Origin: Sinomicrobium weinanense
GTDB taxonomy: Bacteria > Bacteroidota > Bacteroidia > Flavobacteriales > Flavobacteriaceae
DNA: 64,000 nucleotides
Assembly (NCBI RefSeq): GCF_018863395.1
Contig: NZ_JAHKRR010000003.1
Location: 372,001-436,000 of the forward strand
Direction: 5' to 3'
Each line of letters begins with the position of its first letter. Positions within the stretch are counted from its first letter, which is position 1. Both the position numbers and the translations under genes were made by a program. Positions 51,781 through 61,304 of the stretch are shown here, in pieces. Under the pieces are notes generated by a model that was not told the origin of the DNA, searched no databases, and saw nothing but the letters and a program-made list of their open reading frames with translations.

Positions 51781-52995
51781 TCAATGTGAATGTTCTGTTT
51801 CCCCTTTTTTCATTTCGGCCAGTAGATAATAAGCTCCTTCGGTAACGACCCCGACATTTTCAGGCAGGGAATCCAATGATTTCACTTCTATCCAACCATC
51901 CGTAATTGACCCGGTTATCACTTCAGTCCTGGTAAAAACCCAGGGGTGTTCTCCGGTATCTTTTGTGTTTTCGCGTTTGATAAAAACATACGTCTTTCCT
52001 TCGTCCTCTACAACAGCCTGTTCGGGCAGGGCGGTGGTTTTTACATTTTTCACGGCTATAACGCCCTCCACGAACATTCCGGGGACAAAGGGCTCCTTGT
52101 CTCCATCCAACCCGGCGTGCATACGGACTGCGCGGATAGTATTTTCATAATTCTTGCCGATCTCCGTGATGGTCCCTTCCACGGGGTTATCCCTGTTATT
52201 GGCAATATAGAGGGTCACTTTCTGGCCTTCTTTTACTTTCCCCAGGTCCTTTTCATACACCAGGAGATCGGCATGAATATTCTCCTTGTTGATGATACGA
52301 AAAAGCTGGCTCCCGGTGGTTATTCGCTGCCCGATGGTTCCTCCTATCTCACGGACATAACCGTTTATGGGCGAAATGATGGGGAGGGCATTATAGGTTT
52401 TCCCGTTTATAATAGCCTCAGGATTCACTTTGAGTAAACGCAGCTTGGCTTTTATGCTTTCCAGTCTCGCTTTAACCACATTGTATTCTGAAGTTGTCTT
52501 TTGATAGCTTTTTCCGGATGCCACCTCGTTTTCATACAGCTTTTGTTGCCGTTCAAATTCCTGTTTCAAATACTGAAACTCACTGTACAACTGCTTTAGC
52601 TCCGCCTGCAGATCTATAAACGAAGGATCTTCGATATAAGCCAGCAACTGTCCTTTCTTTACTTTTTCTCCCGGCTTAACGAACAAGCGGCTTATATTCC
52701 CGTCCATAAAGGTACCCACGGTCGCTTCGTCCTGCGGGTAGAGCTCCAGTTCCCCGGTTACTTTCAGGGTGCCGTCCAGGTTCACTTTTTCAAGATCTCC
52801 CAGTTTTATATTTATAGCATCCCATTGCTGCTGGGTAAGGGTTACTGTATTTTCTTCAGAATGATCTTTTTCATTCTTCTCTTCGGAGGTCACAGCCTTC
52901 TGTTTCCCGGATTTTTTTTCAGTTCCGGTATTACCGCAACCCGTAATATATATCGCTATTGCGATCAGGGTTGTTATTCGGATTATTTTTTCCAT
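51781..52995 (-). CDS. RND efflux periplasmic adaptor (CusB/CzcB-like)
   Basis: The 404-residue lipoprotein (IYITGCGN) has the membrane fusion protein layout: lipoyl-like half motifs, a long coiled coil (about 130-190, ELKQLYSEFQYLKQEFERQQ), beta-barrel and membrane-proximal domains. An acidic Lys/Glu/His-containing N-terminal linker (HSEEN) is seen. It joins the inner-membrane pump to the outer channel in a heavy-metal efflux complex. It lies 99 bases downstream of the pump-channel gene on the same strand. Confidence 0.92.
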   Translation of the reverse strand: MEKIIRITTLIAIAIYITGCGNTGTEKKSGKQKAVTSEEKNEKDHSEENTVTLTQQQWDAINIKLGDLEKVNLDGTLKVTGELELYPQDEATVGTFMDGNISRLFVKPGEKVKKGQLLAYIEDPSFIDLQAELKQLYSEFQYLKQEFERQQKLYENEVASGKSYQKTTSEYNVVKARLESIKAKLRLLKVNPEAIINGKTYNALPIISPINGYVREIGGTIGQRITTGSQLFRIINKENIHADLLVYEKDLGKVKEGQKVTLYIANNRDNPVEGTITEIGKNYENTIRAVRMHAGLDGDKEPFVPGMFVEGVIAVKNVKTTALPEQAVVEDEGKTYVFIKRENTKDTGEHPWVFTRTEVITGSITDGWIEVKSLDSLPENVGVVTEGAYYLLAEMKKGETEHSH

Positions 52996-53063
52996 TTGTC
53001 TGATGTTTTATTTCGTTTTTCTTTTGAGGGGTGCACGACCCCCAAATCTATTTCCACGTTTGA

Positions 53064-53081
53064 GACGCACGGCCGTGCGTC
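53064..53081. repeat. 18-bp perfect palindrome, REP-like
   Basis: GACGCACGGCCGTGCGTC is fully self-complementary. It lies in the gap between the pump and adaptor genes. A degenerate relative is at 59991-60015, matching at 20 of 25 positions. Confidence 0.7.
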
Positions 53082-53094
53082 CCTACTAGCAGGT

Positions 53095-56000
53095 TTATTT
53101 TATATGATTGACGATCGAATCGGGTTCCAGCAGGTATTTTAATTGTATGACCGTTGCGTTGTATTTCTGCAACCGTTCCAGATAGGCATTTTGAATGTCT
53201 TTTGCATTGTCCAGGTTCTGGATAAAGGACACATAATCAATCTCTCCTTCCCGGTAACTCAGGTTGGCTGCTTCGACCTGCTCCAGGGCCAGCGGCAACA
53301 ATTGTTCCCGGTACAGGCGTACGGTAGCGCTTAGCTTATCGTAATCGTTCTGCAGTGTATTTATCATTGTTTGCAGGCTTATTTGCTGTTGGCGCACATT
53401 TTCCCCGGCCATTTCCGTCCGTATCTTCGCCGCTTTGGCCTTTGCTCCCTGGTTCCAGAAAAACAGCGGGACGGACAGGCCGAGATTCCAGGAATAAAAA
53501 CCGTTTTGCCCGGCGATCTCCTGCCATCCGTAACTGGCGTTGAATTTGGGGAGAAAACCTGCTTTTTCTGCACGCCAGGCAGATTTCCGGGTTGCTGTTT
53601 CCTTACGTGCAACCTCCAGTAACGGGTGGTTCTCTATCCTGGACCTATCCGGATCCCATACCTGCTGTTCCGGTATCAGGACCTCAACGTCTTCCACTTC
53701 AAAAGGCCCATCGGCAAGGATCCATTGACCAAGTTCGTTAAGCCTCTTTTTATAATCGTTCGCCGCCTCGATCTTCCTGGCCACAATGGTTCCGTACTGC
53801 CCTTCGGCAGCGAGGAATTCCAGTTTGGTGGTGGCTTCGGTCTCGTAACGGAGTTTCGCCGCCTGTAAAAAATTGTTGTAAATACTGTCCAGTTGCACTG
53901 CAAGCCTTAGCTTTTCCCTTGCGTTAACGGTATTGTAATACGCATTATACACCCGGAAGGCCAGGTCGAGCCTGGTAAGCTCAAGACGTTCGGTCTCTTC
54001 GGCCACACGAGCCTTATTGAGTGATGATCTGGCAACGGTACCGAAAATATCGATATTACTCTGGCCGAGGGTTAGTGTATTCCTCACCCTGTCCGGGCCG
54101 CCGTATTCCTCTCCCCCGGTACTGATATTGGTCATGCCGGGGTCAAATGCAGTGGATTTCAGTGCTTTTTGTTCGTCCACAGCCAGTTCCGCCTGCTTTA
54201 TTCCGGGATATTTTTCCAGGGCTATGGAAACGGCAGTATCCAGCGAAATGACTTTTGGTGATTGCTGGGCCTGTATGTTTCCCGAAAGGAAAAACAAAAG
54301 CATTATTCCAAGCCCTGGTATTATATTCCTGGTTTTCATTGTTATTTGTTGTTTTTTCGATTTTCGAACTTCCATGATGTAGTACAGCACAGGAACCACA
54401 ATGAGTGTGAGCAATGTGGCGGTTACAAGCCCACCTATGACCACAGTAGCCAGGGGCCGCTGTACTTCTGCCCCGGCAGATGAAGAAACTGCCATCGGCA
54501 AAAAACCGAGCACATCGGTCAGGGCGGTGAGGATAATGGGGCGCAACCGCTCGCGCGTACCTCTTATGATACGTTCCCTGATATCAGTAACGCCTTCTTC
54601 CTCCAAACTGTTAAAACGGCTGACGAGCACCAGCCCGTTGAGCACGGCCACCCCGAAAAGCACAATAAAGCCCACTCCTGCAGATATACTGAAAGGCATC
54701 CCCCGCATCCATAAGGACAATATCCCTCCAATGGCAGCCAGAGGTACGGCCATATAGATCATTACGGTTTGTGGCAGGGACTTCAGGGCAAAATAGAGCA
54801 GGATAAATATCATGGCCAGGGCAATGGGCACCACAACCTGCAACCGGCCCCGGGCACGTTGCAGATTTTCAAAAGCCCCGCCGTATTTGATATAATATCC
54901 CGGCGGCAGGTTCAGCTCCGCATCCAGTTTTTCCTGTATATCCTCAACCAGCGACTGTACATCCCTGCCCCTTACGTTGACCCCGACCGAGACCCTTCGC
55001 GAAGTATTGTCGCGGCTTATCTGCATCGGGCCGGGTTTATAATCGATCCGGGCAACTTCCTCTATGGGGATCTGCCCCCCCGAAGGCAGGTCTACAAACA
55101 GGTTCCTGAGGTTGTTGATATCTTTCCGGAATTTTTCGTCAAACCGGACTACGAGGTCAAAACGTTTTTCACCTTCAAAAACCACTCCTGCGGAACGGCC
55201 GGCAAAGGCCGTACTGACATAGGTGTTCAGTTTTTCCACGGTAAGCCCGTACTTGGCCATTTTCTGCCGGTTGTAGGTTACGGTCATCTGTGGCAGGCCG
55301 GAAGTGGCTTCCGGACGCACATCGCCCACACCGTCTATGCCCCGGATGATCCCTGCCATTTGTTCTGCCTTTTCGGCCAGGACCCCGAGATCTTCTCCAT
55401 ACAGTTTTACCGCAATATCTTCCCTTACCCCGGTGAGCAGTTCATTAAACCGCAATTCCACCGGCTGCGTAAAGACCGTGTTGATCCCCGGAATGGTCTC
55501 TATGGCTTCTTTGATCTTTTCGATTAGTTCTTCCTTGGTATCTGCCGAGGTCCAGCGCAACTTATCCTTTTCCAGGGTAATGATACAATCGGCTATATCC
55601 ATCGGCATGGGGTCGGTGGGAATATCAGCCACCCCAATACGGGATACCATTGTCTTTACCTCGGGGAAAGAGGTCACTATTTTTTCCACCTTTGTCGTTG
55701 TGGCTATACTTTCGGAAAGCGAGCTTCCGGGGCGAAGCAGTACCTGTACAGCCATGTCTCCTTCGTCCAGCTTAGGGAGGAACTCACCGCCCATCCGGCT
55801 GAAAACGAAAAGGGAAATGCCGAGAAGCCCAACGGCCGAGATGACCACTGCATATTTGAATTTCAGTGCTTTTTTTAATATCGGTTGATATATATTTTGA
55901 CACCATACGATAATACGATCTCCCAGATTTTTTATTCCTTTTTCAAACCTCCCAAAGTTTCTCCTGAGCCAGGCAAAAGAACCTGTGTTTCCCTTCGATG

Positions 56001-57522
56001 GTTTTAAAAGCAACGCCGACATGGCCGGCACATAGGTAAGGCAAAGTACAATGGCCCCGATCATGGCAAAACCAAAGGTATAGGCCATGGGTTGGAACAT
56101 CTTTCCTTCCACGCCGGTGAGGAACAAAATGGGAGTGAATACGATAAGGATAATCAACTGGCCGAAAAAGGCAGAGTTCATCATTTTGCTGCCGGAAGTA
56201 TAGGCGATCTCGTCCATTTCCTGCCGGGTGAAGGACTGTTTTTTGACACCGAGCCTCTTTTCTACAAAATGAACAGTCCCCTCGACGATGATCACCGCTC
56301 CGTCCACAATGATCCCGAAATCTATGGCACCGAGTGACATGAGGTTGGCCCATACACCAGAGACCTTCATCAGGATAAGAGCGACAAAGAGCGACAACGG
56401 GATGACCGAGGCTACCAGGAGCCCCCCGCGGAAACTCCCCAGTAGCAGGACCAGCACAAAAATGACAATAAGGGCACCTTCTACCAGGTTTTTTGTCACG
56501 GTATCTGTCGTTCGCTTTATAAGGTCGCTCCGGTCTATAAAAGGTTCGATCACGAGCCCTTCGGGGAGGGATTTTTCTATTTCCTCAACTCTTTCCTTTA
56601 CATTTTGAATGACCTTATTGGAGTTTTCGCCTTTTAACAACAGTACCATTCCCCCCACAGCTTCACCTTCGCCGTCCCGGGTAACGGCCCCGTAGCGTAC
56701 CTGGCTGCCGAAACGGACATCTTCCGCCACCGATCCGATAAGTACAGGCTGCCCACCCACGGTCTTAATGACAATATTCCTGATATCATCCAGTGACTTT
56801 ACCAATCCTTCGCCCCTGATAAAGTTGGCCATGTGGTTCTTTTCGATATAGGCTCCCCCAGTATTGGCATTGTTCTGTTCCAGGGCATCGAAAACCTCGT
56901 GTATGGATACTCCCGCACTGTTTAGCCGTGCAGGGTTTAGGGTCACTTCATATTGCCTGATATTTCCGCCAAAGGAGTTTACCTCCACCACTCCGGGCAA
57001 CAGGGCCATCTGCCTTTTTACGATCCAGTCCTGAACGGTGCGCAGTTCAACCGGGGAATATTGATCTTCATAACCCTCCAGGGGTTTCACGGTATATTGA
57101 TATATTTCCCCCAGGCCTGTGGTGATCGGTCCCATAACGGGCTCACCGAAACCAGCGGGTATGTCTTCCCTGATCTCAGACAATTTTTCACTTACCAGCT
57201 GCCTGGGCAGGTAAGTGCCCATATCGTCGGCAAACACCACGGTCACCACAGAAAGGCCGAAACGCGACACCGATCGTATCTCTTCCACTTCCGGAAGGTT
57301 AGAGACCGCAAGCTCTACGGTATAGGTTACGAATTGTTCAATATCTTCCGTGCCCAGATTAGGGGCTACGGTAATGATCTGTACCTGGTTATTGGTAATG
57401 TCCGGTACAGAGTCGAGGTTAATGGTCTTTACGGCATACCATCCACCACCAACAATGGCTATGACCATTAAAAACACTATGATCTTGTTTTTAATGGAAA
57501 AGCCGATGATCTTATCAATCAT
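53095..57522 (-). CDS. CzcA/CusA heavy-metal RND pump fused in frame to a TolC-like outer membrane channel
   Basis: About 1475 residues from the ATG at 57522 (MIDKIIGFSIKNKIIVFLM); a longer frame to 57567 is possible. Residues 1-1061 are an HME-type RND pump with 12 membrane segments and the proton-relay signature DFGIIVDGAVIIVE. From residue 1062 (ATG at 54339) a signal-peptide-like MKTRNIIPGLGIMLLFFLSG...QAQQ starts a 414-residue TolC-like channel with the long helical repeats of the family. No stop separates the parts. Domain fusion of this kind is known in Bacteroidota. It should expel Cu, Ag, Zn, Co or Cd. Confidence 0.9.
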   Translation of the reverse strand: MIDKIIGFSIKNKIIVFLMVIAIVGGGWYAVKTINLDSVPDITNNQVQIITVAPNLGTEDIEQFVTYTVELAVSNLPEVEEIRSVSRFGLSVVTVVFADDMGTYLPRQLVSEKLSEIREDIPAGFGEPVMGPITTGLGEIYQYTVKPLEGYEDQYSPVELRTVQDWIVKRQMALLPGVVEVNSFGGNIRQYEVTLNPARLNSAGVSIHEVFDALEQNNANTGGAYIEKNHMANFIRGEGLVKSLDDIRNIVIKTVGGQPVLIGSVAEDVRFGSQVRYGAVTRDGEGEAVGGMVLLLKGENSNKVIQNVKERVEEIEKSLPEGLVIEPFIDRSDLIKRTTDTVTKNLVEGALIVIFVLVLLLGSFRGGLLVASVIPLSLFVALILMKVSGVWANLMSLGAIDFGIIVDGAVIIVEGTVHFVEKRLGVKKQSFTRQEMDEIAYTSGSKMMNSAFFGQLIILIVFTPILFLTGVEGKMFQPMAYTFGFAMIGAIVLCLTYVPAMSALLLKPSKGNTGSFAWLRRNFGRFEKGIKNLGDRIIVWCQNIYQPILKKALKFKYAVVISAVGLLGISLFVFSRMGGEFLPKLDEGDMAVQVLLRPGSSLSESIATTTKVEKIVTSFPEVKTMVSRIGVADIPTDPMPMDIADCIITLEKDKLRWTSADTKEELIEKIKEAIETIPGINTVFTQPVELRFNELLTGVREDIAVKLYGEDLGVLAEKAEQMAGIIRGIDGVGDVRPEATSGLPQMTVTYNRQKMAKYGLTVEKLNTYVSTAFAGRSAGVVFEGEKRFDLVVRFDEKFRKDINNLRNLFVDLPSGGQIPIEEVARIDYKPGPMQISRDNTSRRVSVGVNVRGRDVQSLVEDIQEKLDAELNLPPGYYIKYGGAFENLQRARGRLQVVVPIALAMIFILLYFALKSLPQTVMIYMAVPLAAIGGILSLWMRGMPFSISAGVGFIVLFGVAVLNGLVLVSRFNSLEEEGVTDIRERIIRGTRERLRPIILTALTDVLGFLPMAVSSSAGAEVQRPLATVVIGGLVTATLLTLIVVPVLYYIMEVRKSKKQQITMKTRNIIPGLGIMLLFFLSGNIQAQQSPKVISLDTAVSIALEKYPGIKQAELAVDEQKALKSTAFDPGMTNISTGGEEYGGPDRVRNTLTLGQSNIDIFGTVARSSLNKARVAEETERLELTRLDLAFRVYNAYYNTVNAREKLRLAVQLDSIYNNFLQAAKLRYETEATTKLEFLAAEGQYGTIVARKIEAANDYKKRLNELGQWILADGPFEVEDVEVLIPEQQVWDPDRSRIENHPLLEVARKETATRKSAWRAEKAGFLPKFNASYGWQEIAGQNGFYSWNLGLSVPLFFWNQGAKAKAAKIRTEMAGENVRQQQISLQTMINTLQNDYDKLSATVRLYREQLLPLALEQVEAANLSYREGEIDYVSFIQNLDNAKDIQNAYLERLQKYNATVIQLKYLLEPDSIVNHIK

Positions 57523-57597
57523 ACGGTTATAATTTGGTTTAACATCAATGAAATACCTATCCCGCATCGACCAGCGGAATACGGCGAATAAAAAATG

Positions 57598-57915
57598 TTA
57601 AACCAATTGTGGTGGCTCTAAAAAGGAATGGTGATATCTTCTCGGAGAAGAATTGTGAAGGGGAAAATTGTCGGCAAAATTCTCCCTTATTTCAAAAGAA
57701 GTATAAACCGGTATATCGTCTACGGAAATAACGACCCCGCAACAGGTACAGGTGCAAAAAGGAGTGCATTCCATATGCGAAACAGGATGATCCATATCGG
57801 CATGCGATTCCGTAAAGGCCATATCATGAGGATCTGTACGGGCCGTATCTGCACACGGAGTTACGGCCAGTCCCAGCACATAAACGCTCAACAATATGGT
57901 CAATATTCTTCGCAC
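57598..57915 (-). CDS. small exported Cys/His-rich protein (DUF6660-like) heading the metal efflux operon
   Basis: A 105-residue protein with a signal peptide (LLSVYVLGLAVTPCADT) and a conserved metal-ligand-like cluster CTPFCTCTCCG preceded by several His and Asp (SHADMDHPVSHMEC). It resembles small Cys-rich proteins seen at the start of Bacteroidota CzcA operons. It may bind or sense the exported metal in the periplasm. It lies 75 bases upstream of the pump gene. Function is inference. Confidence 0.75.
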   Translation of the reverse strand: MRRILTILLSVYVLGLAVTPCADTARTDPHDMAFTESHADMDHPVSHMECTPFCTCTCCGVVISVDDIPVYTSFEIRENFADNFPLHNSSPRRYHHSFLEPPQLV

Positions 57916-58041
57916 AGTATACGGTTTTCAGAACAAAAGTACATTTTTATACGCTGAAACTTATAAAAGGTTTCTTAAAATAAATGTTAAGACAAGCAGG
58001 AATGTTTGAATCCGGTGTACCCGACTGGCAAAATTTTTGTT

Positions 58042-58049
58042 TATCTTTG
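58042..58049 (+). promoter_or_regulatory. -7 promoter box of the second toxin-antitoxin module
   Basis: TATCTTTG, followed by TGTAAAACAGAC, 14 bases before the ATG at 58064. The following leader is identical over 17 bases to that of the first module at 13871. Confidence 0.55.
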
Positions 58050-58063
58050 TGTAAAACAGACCT

Positions 58064-58270
58064 ATGAAAATCTTATTAGATATAAAAGACAATAAGGCTC
58101 TGCATTTATTGGAAGTGCTGAAAGGCTTGTCCTATGTAAAAACTAAACAACTCACGGATAGCAAAGCACAACTAATGAGTGAAGTGAGGGAGGCTGTTGA
58201 AGAGATGAAACTTATCCGGGAGGGAAAAAAGAAAGCTCGTGATGCCGAAGAATTTCTCAATGAGTTATAG
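58064..58270 (+). CDS. small antitoxin-like protein
   Basis: The 68-residue protein is highly charged and helical (LMSEVREAVEEMKLIREGKKKARDAEEFLNEL). Its gene overlaps the following RelE-like toxin gene by 11 bases, as expected for a cognate antitoxin. No DNA-binding motif was recognised. Confidence 0.72.
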   Translation: MKILLDIKDNKALHLLEVLKGLSYVKTKQLTDSKAQLMSEVREAVEEMKLIREGKKKARDAEEFLNEL

Positions 58271-58589
58271 TGTCAAATCCATACAAATATTTGAAAAGCA
58301 AGCCAAAAGGCTCATTAAAAAATATCCTTCTCTAAAACTCGAATTACTTACACTTATTCACCAATTAAAAGAAAGTCCGGAACAGGGCACCCCCATTGGA
58401 AGAAGTTGTTATAAAATCCGTTTGGCTATTAAATCAAAAGGAAAGGGAAAATCAGGCGGCGCAAGAATAATCACTAATGTAATTGTTCATGAAGATACTG
58501 TTTATTTACTCTCCATTTATGATAAATCAGCTAAAGATAACCTGACCGATAAAGAGCTTGATGAACTATTGCAATCCCTTCCCGGGTGA
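58260..58589 (+). CDS. RelE/ParE-like toxin (mRNA interferase type)
   Basis: A 109-residue basic protein from the ATG at 58260 (MSYSVKSIQIFEKQAKRLIKKYPSL), preferred over the upstream 58239 start because it gives the usual 11-base overlap with the antitoxin. The RelE features are the helical Lys-rich N-terminus, GRSCYKIRLAIKSKGKGKSGGARII and the C-terminal LLSIYDKSAKDNL. It probably cleaves mRNA on the ribosome. Confidence 0.82.
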   Translation: MSYSVKSIQIFEKQAKRLIKKYPSLKLELLTLIHQLKESPEQGTPIGRSCYKIRLAIKSKGKGKSGGARIITNVIVHEDTVYLLSIYDKSAKDNLTDKELDELLQSLPG

Positions 58590-58789
58590 GTAATAATCAA
58601 TTCTCTACGTATTCCTGATTTTACAAAATCATAAATTTTAAACTCCGCAAATATTTTCCGATATTTGTATATTATGAACTCAATATGGCAAGGTTTATTG
58701 ACATATTTGCAATACCTCATTAAACGGAGTCCGGAATGAGGCAGGTTGACTTTTGTGTTTTAAAAAAAGTTTAACCTAAAAACAATATC

Positions 58790-59947
58790 ATGCCATTCTA
58801 CCACAAACTGGGAAAAATACCTCCCAAGCGACATACCATCTTCCGGAAACCGGACGGTAGCCTGTATTACGAGCAGCTGTTCGGCACTGTGGGTTTTGAC
58901 GGGATGTCTTCTAACAGCTATCACGAACACCGCCCTACACAAGTAAGGGAGATCAGGGGATCTGTGGATGTCAGCCCGAAAATAGCGGTGGAGAACAACA
59001 TCAAATCTTATCGTTTTCACGGGTTTAAGACCCGGCCCGAAGACGATTATCTGAAAAGCAGGAAAACCGTGCTTACCAACAGCGATTGCAGCATTATCCT
59101 TGCCGCACCGAAACAGTCTACAAAAGACTATTTCTACAAAAACGCCGATGCAGACGAACTCATCTTTATCCACAAAGGCAGCGGAAAACTGAGGACACAC
59201 CTGGGCAATCTCGATTTTAAATACGGGGATTACCTATTGATCCCGAGGGGAACCATTTATAAAATAGATTTCAGTTCGGAAGACAACCGCCTGTTTATCG
59301 TGGAATCGCACCGGCCCATTTACACGCCCAAAAAATATCGTAACTGGTTCGGGCAGCTCCTCGAGCATTCGCCCTTTTGCGAACGCGACATACGTCAGCC
59401 GCAGGAGCTGGAAACCCACAACGAAAAAGGTGATTTCCTGATAAAGATCAAGAAGAAAAATGAGATTTTCGACATGGTCTATGCCACACATCCTTTTGAT
59501 GTAGTAGGCTATGACGGGTTTAATTACCCCTATGCGTTCTCCATCCACGATTTCGAGCCGATAACGGGGCGTATCCATCAACCGCCGCCCGTTCACCAGA
59601 CGTTCGAAACCGATGCTTTTGTAGTGTGCAGCTTTGTCCCGAGATTATACGATTATCACCCGGATAGTATCCCGGCGCCATACAATCACAGCAATATAGA
59701 CAGCGACGAGGTACTCTATTATGTGGACGGCGATTTTATGAGCCGGAATGACATAGCCGCAGGACATATTTCCCTGCATCCCTCAGGAATTCCCCATGGC
59801 CCGCACCCCGGAGCGGTAGAACGCAGTATCGGCAAGGAAAAGACCGATGAACTGGCCGTTATGGTAGATACTTTTAAGCCGCTGATGCTCACAAAAGACG
59901 CCATGGAGATCGCGGATGAGTCTTACCATAAATCGTGGCTGAAATAA
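58790..59947 (+). CDS. hmgA: homogentisate 1,2-dioxygenase
   Basis: The 385-residue enzyme (MPFYHKLGKIPPKRHTIFRK) has the cupin-like core with the homogentisate dioxygenase motifs YHEHRPTQV, DELIFIHKGSG and, near the Fe site, NHSNIDSDEVLYYVDGDFMSR and HPSGIPHGPHPGAVE. It uses Fe(II) to open the ring of homogentisate to maleylacetoacetate. hppD follows on the same strand. Confidence 0.95.
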   Translation: MPFYHKLGKIPPKRHTIFRKPDGSLYYEQLFGTVGFDGMSSNSYHEHRPTQVREIRGSVDVSPKIAVENNIKSYRFHGFKTRPEDDYLKSRKTVLTNSDCSIILAAPKQSTKDYFYKNADADELIFIHKGSGKLRTHLGNLDFKYGDYLLIPRGTIYKIDFSSEDNRLFIVESHRPIYTPKKYRNWFGQLLEHSPFCERDIRQPQELETHNEKGDFLIKIKKKNEIFDMVYATHPFDVVGYDGFNYPYAFSIHDFEPITGRIHQPPPVHQTFETDAFVVCSFVPRLYDYHPDSIPAPYNHSNIDSDEVLYYVDGDFMSRNDIAAGHISLHPSGIPHGPHPGAVERSIGKEKTDELAVMVDTFKPLMLTKDAMEIADESYHKSWLK

Positions 59948-59990
59948 TTTGATAATTACTGACTATTCACTGATTCATTCATTGAATAGC

Positions 59991-60015
59991 GAGCCGCACG
60001 ACCTTGCGACTCTAC
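59991..60015. repeat. degenerate REP-like unit
   Basis: The segment GAGCCGCACGACCTTGCGAC followed by TCTAC matches the 25 bases around the 53064 palindrome at 20 positions. The hmgA-hppD spacer (133 bases) otherwise has a TGATTCATTCATTGAAT short-period tract. Confidence 0.4.
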
Positions 60016-60080
60016 CGTGTTTTTCAACACATTATCAAATTATCTTCATGAACTAAAATAATTCTCAAATTAAAAAGAAA

Positions 60081-61220
60081 ATGAAAACTGACAATACATC
60101 CTTACATTTGGAAAAAACAGTTCCCCAGGCCGAAGATTTCTTACCGATACTCGGAACGGATTATGTAGAACTCTATGTGGGCAATGCCAAACAGGCTGCA
60201 CACTATTATCAGACTGCCTGGGGCTTTCAGCCCGTAGCCTATGCCGGACTGGAAACCGGGATCAGGGACCGGGTATCTTATGTGCTGCAACAGGATAAAA
60301 TACGCCTGGTGCTTACCTCCCCCTTACAATCCGGGGGAGATATCAACCGCCACATCGATGCCCATGGCGATGGCGTAAAAGTAGTTGCCCTCTGGGTAGA
60401 CGACGCTACTAAAAGCTACGAAGAAACCACCAAACGCGGAGCTCAAAGCTATATGGAACCGAAAAAAGTAGAAGACGAGCATGGTGAAGTAGTGCTTTCC
60501 GGCATTCATACCTATGGCGAAACCGTACATATCTTTGTAGAGCGCAAAAACTATAACGGGGTCTTTATGCCCGGGTTCAAACCCTGGAACACCACCTATA
60601 AACCGGAACCTACGGGCCTGAAATATATAGACCACATGGTGGGCAACGTAGGCTGGAACGAAATGAACAAATGGTGTGAATTCTACGCTAAGGTCATGGG
60701 CTTTGCACAACTGGTCTCCTTTGACGACAAAGACATATCTACGGAATACACCGCCCTGATGAGCAAGGTGATGAGCAATGGTAACGGCCGGATCAAATTT
60801 CCCATCAACGAACCAGCGGAAGGACGGAAAAAGTCACAGATTGAAGAATATATCGATTTTTACAACGGGGCAGGCGTCCAGCATATCGCCGTAGCCACCG
60901 ACAATATCATTGAAACCGTAGCGCAACTGAGAGACCGGGGCGTGGAGTTCCTTCACGTACCGGAAACCTATTACGAAACTGTGCTCGACCGGGTCGGTGA
61001 AATAGATGAAGACCTCGAACCTCTCAAGGAGCTCGGCGTTCTGATAGACCGAGACGATGAAGGCTACCTCCTCCAGATATTTACCAAACCCGTGCTGGAC
61101 AGGCCCACGATGTTCTTTGAGATCATTCAGCGAAAAGGGGCACAGTCCTTCGGAAAAGGGAATTTCAAAGCCCTGTTTGAAGCTATTGAAAGAGAGCAGG
61201 AATCACGTGGGACTTTATAA
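60081..61220 (+). CDS. hppD: 4-hydroxyphenylpyruvate dioxygenase
   Basis: The 379-residue enzyme is a two-domain vicinal-oxygen-chelate protein. Expected Fe(II) ligands are H in IDHMVGNV, H in VQHIAVAT and E in FFEIIQRKG. It converts 4-hydroxyphenylpyruvate to homogentisate, the substrate of the hmgA product upstream. The pair gives two successive steps of tyrosine breakdown. Confidence 0.95.
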   Translation: MKTDNTSLHLEKTVPQAEDFLPILGTDYVELYVGNAKQAAHYYQTAWGFQPVAYAGLETGIRDRVSYVLQQDKIRLVLTSPLQSGGDINRHIDAHGDGVKVVALWVDDATKSYEETTKRGAQSYMEPKKVEDEHGEVVLSGIHTYGETVHIFVERKNYNGVFMPGFKPWNTTYKPEPTGLKYIDHMVGNVGWNEMNKWCEFYAKVMGFAQLVSFDDKDISTEYTALMSKVMSNGNGRIKFPINEPAEGRKKSQIEEYIDFYNGAGVQHIAVATDNIIETVAQLRDRGVEFLHVPETYYETVLDRVGEIDEDLEPLKELGVLIDRDDEGYLLQIFTKPVLDRPTMFFEIIQRKGAQSFGKGNFKALFEAIEREQESRGTL

Positions 61221-61251
61221 ATCCCGCCTTAAAGCATGATAAAACCCACAA

Positions 61252-61284
61252 AAAAGCCCCTGAATCTAACATCCAGGGGCTTTT
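61252..61284. terminator. bidirectional terminator between hppD and atpC
   Basis: AAAAGCCCCTG (61252-61262) and CAGGGGCTTTT (61274-61284) form a perfect 11-bp stem with an 11-base loop and U-runs in both directions. Confidence 0.85.
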
Positions 61285-61304
61285 ATTTATTATTTGACAA
61301 AGGG

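Noticed and set aside
57523-57567. Upstream extension of the RND pump
   Set aside because: HME-RND pumps start with a short segment before the first membrane helix, as given by the ATG at 57522; the extra 15 residues have no support.
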